Both the position numbers and the translations under genes were made by a program. A model generated the notes under the pieces. That model ran no database searches. It worked only from the letters and a program-made list of their open reading frames with translations, and had not been told where the DNA came from. From assembly GCA_047967505.1 (NCBI GenBank), contig CM106541.1: 64,000 bases of DNA, one strand, 5' to 3'. This document shows, piece after piece, positions 55,093-64,000 of the stretch. Every line of letters starts with the position of its first letter. The stretch's first letter is position 1. Source of the DNA: Dipteris shenzhenensis (lineage: Eukaryota > Polypodiophyta > Polypodiopsida > Gleicheniales).

Positions 55093-56320
55093 CATCTCAT
55101 ATCATTAATACGTTTTCAACAATTGAAGACAATGTCACTAACATGTCATTGAAAAACAATGTAATTTTGCTAGACCTCAAGACAAAGCAACCATCCAATC
55201 ATCTTGCCCCTCCTAACATCATTGGATGGTTATAGATGTGGTAATCTACCTATGGTAATAGGCATGGGATGACAAGTTGCCTTTTCCCACATCCGACTCT
55301 TTCTCGAGTAAGCATCTATTTGTAGTATGATCATTCAGGACACCATGCTCTGTACACAAATGTTAGTATTTCACACACACTAGTGCAGTAGCCAACAATA
55401 CGTGCACTTATCATGACTCTTTGTTCGAATCTATGGCATAAAGGACAGCTATCTAGGTTAGACATAGCTAACATCAGTTTAGATGTACATAACATACCTA
55501 CATAAGTTCAACTAATTGTTTTGAAAAGAAAGTATTACAATTATCCATTTTGCATCCTAGTGTGGGTAGATATCACCTGACCTGAGCGAGCCCACCACCG
55601 AGAGTGGATACTTTTTAAAAGAATACAAAAACTTACAAATTCGTTTGGAAGCTTTCTTTATCCTTTTTTTCTTGTCCTTCTTTGTTTTTTTTGAGACTCC
55701 AAACAAAGATAGATTCTCGTGAATGCAAATAGTACGAGGTGTGTACACAGTATATATAAGATCCTATACAACATGGAACATCTATAGTACCACACGGTAT
55801 GTAGACCGCATGGTATTTGAGCTATACCATGCAGTATATCTATCACCGCTCAATATGGATAAATACCGAGTGGTATATCTATCTTGTTACTACATGATAT
55901 GCCATTTTACTACATGGTATAGGTTGCAGTCGGTCCCGGCAAAAAATGTGGCGAGGCCGGTTTAAATCGCTCTAGGGGGGGCCAAAAAGTGTTTGAAATG
56001 TTTTAATTCTCTGGTTTAAAATGCCTGTTTTGAATCCCTCCCAAATCCCTCTCATCTTCACAATATCATCAATTACATAGTTGCAATCGGAAGCCCTGCA
56101 TGATGAGCCCATGGTGCAAGCTGTGACAAGGGTAAGTATAAACTGTCGCCCTTGCTCTTCAAATCATGTAGCATCTACAAATTAAAGCTAGAGCATGCTG
56201 GCCTCCCTACTCTGATAATTGCTCTGATTGCAAGTCAACTATAGCTTGCAAACATGATACAACATGGACCAAGTCTTAGAAACATTGAATGAATATATAC
56301 ATTTGCAACTCAAGATGAGA
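55093..56320. other. no recognisable gene; cluster of CATGGTAT-like motifs
   Basis: Between about 55790 and 55925 the motif ACATGGTAT or its close variants (CACGGTATG, CATGGTATT, GAGTGGTATATCTATC, ACATGATATG, ACATGGTATAG) recurs at least six times on both strands. Otherwise nothing recognisable. Confidence 0.4.
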
Positions 56321-57353
56321 CTAATAACAATCAAAATTAGATGCACATGCCTGGGCATCAAACATTTTGTTCTCAGCATGTTCGGTGTCCAAGCGTGCCA
56401 GGGTCTTAGAGAGATGTTCAATTTTCAATTGTAGCTCAAAATGTGGAGTCCAGTTGCAAGGATCACCAATCTCTCCTTCCTCCTTCTTTGGTCTAAGTTG
56501 CTTGACAACTGTACTTATAGATTCCCAGCTCCTCTTCCTAACAAGTGCATCTATTAATGAAGTGTTTTCCCTCTGAATTGCAATAATTCTAAGTTCAATA
56601 GTCAATTGATCAATCAGACAAATATTTTTTCCCTCTCCATGTGGGTGGCCAACTTGGCATAGGACACATGTTTTTCTTGCCATGCCTTGTACACTGTTTG
56701 CTTGATATGGGTGGTTCTTCACAACACGCCCCTTCTCATTTGTTCCAAGAATGTCATCTTGAAAATAATATTCCTCATCATCATGGATTGCAAAAGTTCA
56801 TCATTTTTCTTCCACTTAATGGTGTGCCTATCAAAATAGCCACTTTTCTTTAACTCCTCAATGTGCTGCTATGCAAAATTACTAAACTGCCATGCTCAAT
56901 CAAAATTGGGTTAAACTATTTTGCATATGCCCTAGTAAAGGTGACTGTCACCTCCATGTTAATAGGGCGTTGTTTCTGGTACACCTTATTGTGGAAAAGA
57001 AGAAAATCCTTGTATGCTTTAAGGAGAACACTGCTGCACTTTATTCCATACACAAATGGATATCTAGGAAGTTTAAATACACCCAAGCACTCCCTCTCTG
57101 ACAAATCAGCCTTCTTCAAGGTTTTGGAATCAGCCCCCATTAAACTAAGACCATATTCAACATGAAAGCCTCCTTCGTAAGGCACAACCTCCTTTAATGC
57201 AGCTTTGGATACTCCACTTTGGGAGCTTTCCATCACCTTGAACACATAATGAGACATGTTGGAAATGTATAAACAATGGAGAATAGCCATTGAGCAAGAA
57301 TGAATGGGTACAGAAAAAGGATGAACTAGTAGTGGAAGAGGCTTGCATGTCAA
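56321..57353 (-). pseudogene. unknown minus-strand gene remnant, two main segments
   Basis: Segment 57353-56916 includes EVVPYEGGFHVEYGLSLMGA, SERECLGVFKLPRYPFVYGI and INMEVTVTFTRAYAK. Segment 56722-56321 includes a Cys-containing stretch (KTCVLCQVGHPHGEGKN) and a Leu/Lys/Glu-rich helix (HFELQLKIEHLSKTLARLD) that may form a coiled coil. Frames change between them. No family recognised. The style and strand resemble the ParB-like remnant at 49630-51600, but I see no shared motif. Confidence 0.4.
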
Positions 57354-60300
57354 CTCTCCTTCTGTTTGGAGGGGTTTTGTCTTGTGCTTTCTGGTGAACC
57401 TCTGGCTCAGCTACTTACGCCTCCATAAGAGCAAGTTTCTCTTTTCTTTTGGTAGTGTCCTCCCAAGGACCTAGCTTTGGCTTCTCTCTAAACTATTATC
57501 TCGTACGTCTCCTTCCCTTCGTGAAGTTGTGGAGCCCATGCCCCCCACTCGTTTCCTTCCCAGCCATCATGATTAGCTCATGCAAGCACGTCGAACGTTA
57601 CAAATTTTGCAACCTCCTCATACTTTCTGAGCATGTTAAGCACTAACTAAGGCACTCAACGATCATTTAATTTTAGTTGCATGACACTTGAGAGGCGCAA
57701 GTCCATGCCTTGTTATGATTATTCACATACTCTCAAATTTAGTTGCATAATAGTTGAGAGCAAAGCGATGCCTTGTTATGATTATTCATGTACTCTCAAA
57801 CATTATTTTATAAAATAAAAATATCAAATGAATATGAATGTTTCTCAAATGTGTGTGCTTTTAACTCATGCTATCTTGTAATGCATAGCCTAGGGGATTA
57901 ATGTGCTTCCACCCACTTCATGCATCACCCAGCAGACTTGGAAAGTGGCATAGGTTTACTTGTGTCTAAGTTACACTAGCCTTGTCATTAGTAATAGTAA
58001 TTGTGCATGGCATGTTATCTTGGGGCGTAACTATGCTAGATGGTATTAGCCTTGATCTTGTACCCCAAGTGGCAAAGGATCTTGCCTCTATGGACACTTG
58101 ATGTCTGTTGCAAGTTATGTGGACACATGTAGGATGCCATGCCCATACAATACGTCTTCACCAATAATTGCACAGGGCCATTGACTTATAACAATCGCTT
58201 GACAAATTCCAAGCTCTGTATGCCTTCAACCATAACCACTGAGCTCCCAAAGGACAGTGAACTCCTACATCAACATGTATGGACATGATGCTTTGATTGG
58301 CAAGGTTCCTCTACTTGGGAATAATTTGGAGGGGATACTATCCTAACGGTATCATGAGGGATGGGTGTGTGAGTATGTATGAATTATTGTGGGGAGAGCT
58401 CGCCCCGGGAAGGTGGGTTACCTTCTTTAGTATGTCGGCAAAATTAGGACTTCCCTGCCTACTTTACTCAGAGTACAAGCATGTGGATTATGTGTCTGTT
58501 GGATTCTTGTGCGCAGTTGCTGGAATTTATATTATCGCTTATTAGTTCCAGTTCTACGCTGTGTATATGCTTGCTGGTATATCTCAGAGAAACGTACAGT
58601 CGTGAGACTGGCTCTCAATTAAAGTTGCTATTCCTTCTCTCACTTACTGTTCAGATGGGCACAGTACAGTCGTAATGTTTTGGGTAGAGTGTATAAGTTA
58701 TTCCCTCTTTATCTTGATTTTACCCTCCAATACCTACAGCTACATGCTGAGCATCACGTAGTTATTCGAAAACTTGTAGACAGTGTACAATGAAAAGAGC
58801 TTCTGGTATCTCTATCAATAGTGTGTTCCAAAGCCTGTCTGGTTGTGCAGATTGTGCTGGAGACCGATCTTAGATTTTGTAGCGAACTTGCAAGCTTCAT
58901 TTTAATATCGATGCAGCGGAGGAAGCATGACGATCGTAATCGTCAATAGACTGGAATTATAATCTATATCCACAAGTTTCATCAGTTGAAGAAATCAAGC
59001 CTGAAGGGCACCTCACTAACGTCACTGAAGGGCGAAACAAGTTACATGAAAGTTGAAGAGTGTGACGAGTAATTATAAGACAGGGTGATTAGAATGGGAA
59101 AGCGGTTGCCGCCATCGTTCTCTGAGGGGTATACCGTGTGTCACTGTATTTTGAGCACACACTATTGTCTCTCAGTAGGATCACGTAGAGGATCGACCAG
59201 TGGTATCAAAGATGGACAGCAGAGCGAAGTAGGCCCAAAAGCAGGCCCTGGTCTCGCGAGGCTCCACATGGAGGCCCTTCCAATCCTCTCGAAGGTAAGC
59301 CCCCGGACAACTTGGAACTCAAACCGACCTTTCTGCTGTCCAGTTCACATGAACCTGGCGTATCCAATGCGTAAGCCAATCCTCAATCCAACACCCATTC
59401 TTCAAGTCTTCTCTTCCTGATGCCCTTTGAAGTTTGAATTGTAAACAGAAGACTTGTTATGCGTCACGACTGTGATCACACTTCACACTTTCTGATGGCA
59501 TGGACAGGTCCCAGCCTGCTCTTTCTTTATAGTTCTAAAGTGGAGGCGGCCAACAAATGGCGGTTCCATCCAACGCAACCGTTCCTAGTCGCTGCCAACG
59601 TACTGATTCCCGGGTCCCAACTTGCTTTTCCCATCTCGACGACGGGACCCCGGCCCCGGGGTTCTAGATGTGAATCGTGATTCGTGATGCTGGGCAGCAA
59701 GACGCCACTCCCTGACGTCTCCTTGGCAAGTCCGTGCCACATGCCCAGTTCGCCATTGCCCTCGAGCTGCTTCGGCATCACAACCCCGTATGCATGCTCC
59801 CCATACCAGCGGCCGACTGAATATAGATCTGCAGCTGCATTCGATTGCACGAGAGAATCCAAACCAACACTACACGTGGACCGTGCTGCTCAGTGCTCAC
59901 ATGCTACATCGCTGCCTTGCGAAAACGCATTTAGTCGTTCAGTAGAATCAGCATGCGCGAATTGAAATCCATTTACAACAATAAACATCCACGAAAGCAA
60001 AAGCTCTCCGACAAATAGAAATAGCCCCTGCGGCCAAAGTGCCAATACCGTCCGGCGTGATATCACGTACATATACCAAAATGGCATCGATCTTCCAAGG
60101 GCCGCGTCATCAAACTGCCAAGGACCGCGTCATAGCCAAGAATAAGCCAACCCGGCTCCAGCGGTGGAACTCAAACATAAGTACCGACAGTGCTGGCCCT
60201 GCACAGTGTGATGAAGTTCGAGTTGAACTCGGAAGGTGGAACATCATCCGGGGGGGGCAGCTGCAGCTGCATGTTGCTGTTTGTGTAAAAACTATAGGCA

Positions 60301-60460
60301 GGCCGGCACATTGCTTGGTTCATAACAGCTGTAGCGGCATCTTTGGAAGTTGGAACTATAGCCAGACTGCTGACCGTCTGTAATCAAGACAATGAACTTT
60401 TTGCACTGTTTACTTCAACCTTTGAACTTCTTCAAAGTTCGATCACGGCATAACCTGTGC
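57354..60460. other. no convincing gene
   Basis: GC-richer at 59100-60400. A 111-residue minus-strand frame (59527-59862, with YSVGRWYGEHAYGVVMPKQL) and a plus-strand ATG with a GTAAGC donor (59269-59295) look gene-like but stand alone. I could not assemble a gene model. Confidence 0.35.
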
Positions 60461-60467
60461 TTTGCTT

Positions 60468-60645
60468 TGTCAAGCAACCTCCCTCTCAATTCAGATTTGG
60501 CATTCTTTATTTGAAAAAATTAAAAATTAAAACCCATGGGGACCGACCCATTTTGTCAAGCAACCTTCTCCTAAATTCAGATTTGGCATTCTTTATTTGA
60601 AAAAATAAAAAATTAAAACCCATGGGGACCAACCCACTCACACAC
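60468..60645. repeat. 89-bp tandem duplication
   Basis: GTCAAGCAACCT...AACCCATGGGGACC occurs at 60468 and 60557 with few differences. Confidence 0.9.
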
Positions 60646-63600
60646 CCATGGTCCACTACTACGAGCACAACATTCGCTCCTTGAGTAAGATTCGAATGAG
60701 GGCAACTGCTCCAATAGGCCTACCGTCTAAGTTGCCGTTGCTTCTTGATTTTGCATTCTTTACTCCAAATAATCGTGGGGAGATAAACTCCATAGCATGA
60801 TTAGAGGGTTCACTCGTGGCATTGACCTGTCCCCACCACTAGTTAACTTTGCATGCCCTAAGAAAAAAAGTTGGTAGTGCAACTTCAGCCCTGCATAGTG
60901 AAATTTTTGTAGTCCTTGCTAGCATTCCAACTCTAGACTAGGATATCTTGTGATTGCCCTATTAGAGCCCAGCCTGCACACAAGGTCTCCAATCCTTTTC
61001 CCTGTGGTAGTAACTCACCAAGGGAGTGGTAGTTGGTGTGAAGCCCACCTTTTACAAGAACTCAAGACACACGAGACCATAACTTGCCCAAGAGGTTGAA
61101 AGCCAACTTTCTAACTTCAGAGTACTAGAAATGGCATGGGGAGCCCCTCTTACAAACACTCCTATTGAGGCATTCCTTTCTCCACACAAGTATGGCATCC
61201 TCCATAACTTTCCATCATTTGAGTTATGTGTTTTCATTGATTTGTTAAGAGAAGGGAGTACTTTCCACCATAGCAACAACATTTTTCTTAAGAGTCTTTT
61301 TATTAGATTTTAATAAGAGCTCAAAGAATATAATAAAGTGTCTCACACACTATACTCTTTATTCTCAATATATATCTAGAACTTCAAAATTTTATAGCTC
61401 CTACCATATCTCAAAAATAATAATTTTCCCACCATTAGCAATTTCTATAGTCGACTTAAATATAAATATACATAAGGTAAAAAATTTCCCCCTTTAAAAT
61501 AGGGATCCAAATATTTGTATTATTTTTAGTTATGTACTATTAATTTTTAGTTATGTACTCAACTAGAATATGCAGGTATGTAAGTTCTATCCTCTTGCAA
61601 ATTTATGCATGTTTGTTTACCGATTATAAGAACCCGAGCTTATCTCAAGAATCTAAGATTTCTTTGTCAATAAAAGCCTAAGAATATATTTCACATGTTA
61701 CTTTTAAAAACAAGAAATGGATGTTGTTGGCCACTACATACTTTGATTATAACGTAGCTTCAGGATTCTAACTAAAGATATCACATGCCTATTTTGATTT
61801 TAAAATCCCCACATGTTTATTTATTTTAAATTATTATAAAATTATGTGATTGGACTACTAGCTTTATTTTTTAGTAGCAAAAGTCGATAGAATGTTAGAA
61901 AAGGCACCTTCCACAAAAATCTTCTCTTGAAGGAAATCTTACAAGGCTATTATTATTATATTTAAACTATTATAGGAAAGGATTACTAGAATGCAAGGAA
62001 GTTGTATAGCGTATGAAATGCAGTGATGTACAAGGAAACATGTTCACGACACTCCATAATGTCTATGACATATTTGAAACCATTTGAAAATGTGTCTACA
62101 CCATGCCTTTGTTAGTATGTCTATATATAAGAAGGAACTATCAATGCAAATATAAAATATGTATCACCAAGATTTTTACATTTAATGGATTGGGGAAAAT
62201 GTTTTAAGTAGAGAAGGAACCATAATAAGAGACCTACTTAAACATCAATACGGCTTAGAAGACATGGATTGCAGTGTAATGTAGGCTATAACTTATTCTT
62301 AAGATGAGTTCTACTTTTACATGCTGTAATGGAAATAAACCCAAGAGCTATTATCTCAACACAAGTATCACTTGACAATAATGAATAAAGTTTAACCTTT
62401 TGTGCAAGTCTTCCTCTTAGTAACAAACCACTCCTCCTTCTAGGGATGCATAAATGGAGTGCCACACAAATTAATAATCATACTCTCTATGATGTGTACT
62501 TAGAGAAATTTCAAAATGTAGAATATATTTCATAAATAGATCTTAAAAATCAATCAATAATTTGGAGCAAAAAAAGAATTAAAATGTGTAGCTAATTCAA
62601 GAGATCGTATAGTTTTAATTATATTAAAATTTTCTAAGTATAAATTAAATCTTCATAGAAAACTAATGTCAAAAAGTTAAAATATGTCCATTCAAGAGTC
62701 CTTCAAATGTTTTGAAATTGCAAAGTATATATAACGGCGTTGCTTGAACATTAAAGAACCTATTCCATAAAAGATATGCTCACAAAAAAAATATATTATA
62801 TACTTCACTTTGACACTGCTCTTATAAATTATTACACACCACAAAAAGGTACTATATTATAACTCTTTGATCAGTAGATGTATAAGGCATTTATAAACAA
62901 AATGAAGAAATTTTCCTTTAAGACACATGTGAGCAAAATGTTGGAATCATTCTTTTCTCATTTTGTATTACCAAGTGGTCACTTGATTTTTTTCTCAATT
63001 TAGCATTTCACAATGTTTTGCATTACCTAGTAACTTCAAGAATTTGAAAATAGTTGTCCAAGGATGAAGAAGAACTATAGTATTTAATCATGATAGAAAA
63101 ATTAACATGATTTATTATTATTCAATGGAAATCCAAAGATCTCCATGAAAAAGAGATGCAACTTAACATCTTTAACCACGTAGTCATCACACTTACAAGG
63201 ATACAATGTGCTTTTCCCTTACTTAAAATCATAACTTTATCAGAATTTACTATTCTTACAATGGAGTACACCCTAGGATATTGATACGTTGCCCAACCCA
63301 ATTTCCTAGAAGCATAAGATGTGCTAGAATTCTAAAATTATCATTAATGCATATGGATAAAGAGACATGAGGAACCTGATGGTTACATCCTACCACTTAG
63401 CTTTGATATAAATGAGTAATGGATTCTTGAAATCTTGGAGTATAGTTTAGAGTCTTTATCCACATTCAAAATTTATCCTCGAAATATTAGAAATTTGATT
63501 GAACCAGTCATGGAAGTATGTTGTAAACATAGGGATGAAAGTGGACATCATTCAAGCCATGAAATCCCTCCATTTGTCATTTTTGGTGAGCTTGTCTCAT

Positions 63601-64000
63601 TTATTACGTAGATTCCAAATCAAATAGTCAAACTTAGAAGTGTGTACTAGAGGCTCTAAAATTGTAATATTATAACTATTTTCAAAGAGTGCGCCGACAT
63701 ATTCAACCCAACTATTTCTAATAAGTCTATAGGAACACAATCCATGTTTAATTAGTTTCTCTCTAAAGTATATAGATATTCCTTCATGCTAATAGCTTGA
63801 CGTATGGCTTGTGCATTTAATTTGATTAATATTAAAAGTTATCACAACCTTATAATATAGTGCTAGATATCAATCAAAGACATCTTCTTATGGATTGTAA
63901 GACAAGACTATAAATTATGTGAAAATAGTCACATTCAATAGGCTCTTGCATCATGAGTTCCAAAAACTCACATCATTAATTTCCCTTAGCATGAATCTCT
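60646..64000. other. AT-rich sequence without recognisable genes
   Basis: From about 61300 the sequence is strongly AT-rich with only very short open frames. I found no LTR, TIR, RNA gene or protein motif. Confidence 0.5.

Noticed and set aside
59527-59862. A real host exon on the minus strand (111 residues)
   Set aside because: Isolated, with no domain and no joinable exons; kept only as a note in the gap entry.

Overview
The window is eukaryotic nuclear DNA, almost certainly from a land plant with a large, repeat-rich genome. The evidence is Ty1/copia and Ty3/gypsy elements with plant-type tRNA-Met primer sites (TGGTATCAGAGC-like), a chromodomain gypsy element, CACTA and hAT remnants, MITEs, a Helitron relative, GT-AG introns and no bacterial-style operons. 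I cannot name the species. A seed-free vascular plant or another giant-genome plant fits, but that is inference. I found no intact host gene, rRNA or functional tRNA.

Layout. 1-8588: a Ty3/gypsy chromovirus (gypsy-1), cut by the window start and split in its reverse transcriptase by a copia element (1279-5538) that lacks its RT/RNase H and 3' LTR; gypsy-1 resumes in the same frame. 8589-13790: a minus-strand LTR element with LTR, tRNA-Asp-like primer site and decayed ORFs but no visible pol; its U3 carries a 15-bp minisatellite. 13.8-24.2 kb: gene-poor sequence with an LTR split by a hAT-type MITE, a LINE RT fragment and small tandem repeats. 24.2-30.48 kb: a badly decayed gypsy element (gypsy-2). 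30.48-41.58 kb: a third gypsy element (gypsy-3, Tat/Athila-like) with a 5' LTR expanded by ~1350-bp tandem units, an RNase H domain encoded upstream of gag, and gag-pro-RT-RH-IN. 41.6-42.0 kb: two phase-compatible exon-like segments.

43.1-44.3 kb: tandem duplications. 45.08-48.42 kb: a decayed rolling-circle transposon with Rep C-terminal region, PIF1-like helicase and, directly downstream, an exonuclease-endonuclease-phosphatase (EEP) domain. That order is typical of Helentron-type Helitrons. The end of the EEP domain is repeated in tandem every 215 bp. This is the most interesting system in the window. 48.4-53.9 kb: Ser/Pro-rich and acidic exon remnants, a minus-strand multi-exon pseudogene resembling a ParB/sulfiredoxin-fold protein, CT microsatellites in a duplicated block, and a CACTA terminus inserted in a hAT transposase remnant (53946-54287, minus). 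54.8-55.1 kb: a MITE with a 9-bp target-site duplication. 56.3-57.4 kb: minus-strand unknown ORF remnants. 57.4-64 kb: no recognisable gene, AT-rich at the end.

The parts do not form a pathway. The window is a record of nested insertions, tandem amplification and decay. Many of the stops I inspected are explicable as C-to-T changes, as expected for methylated plant repeats.
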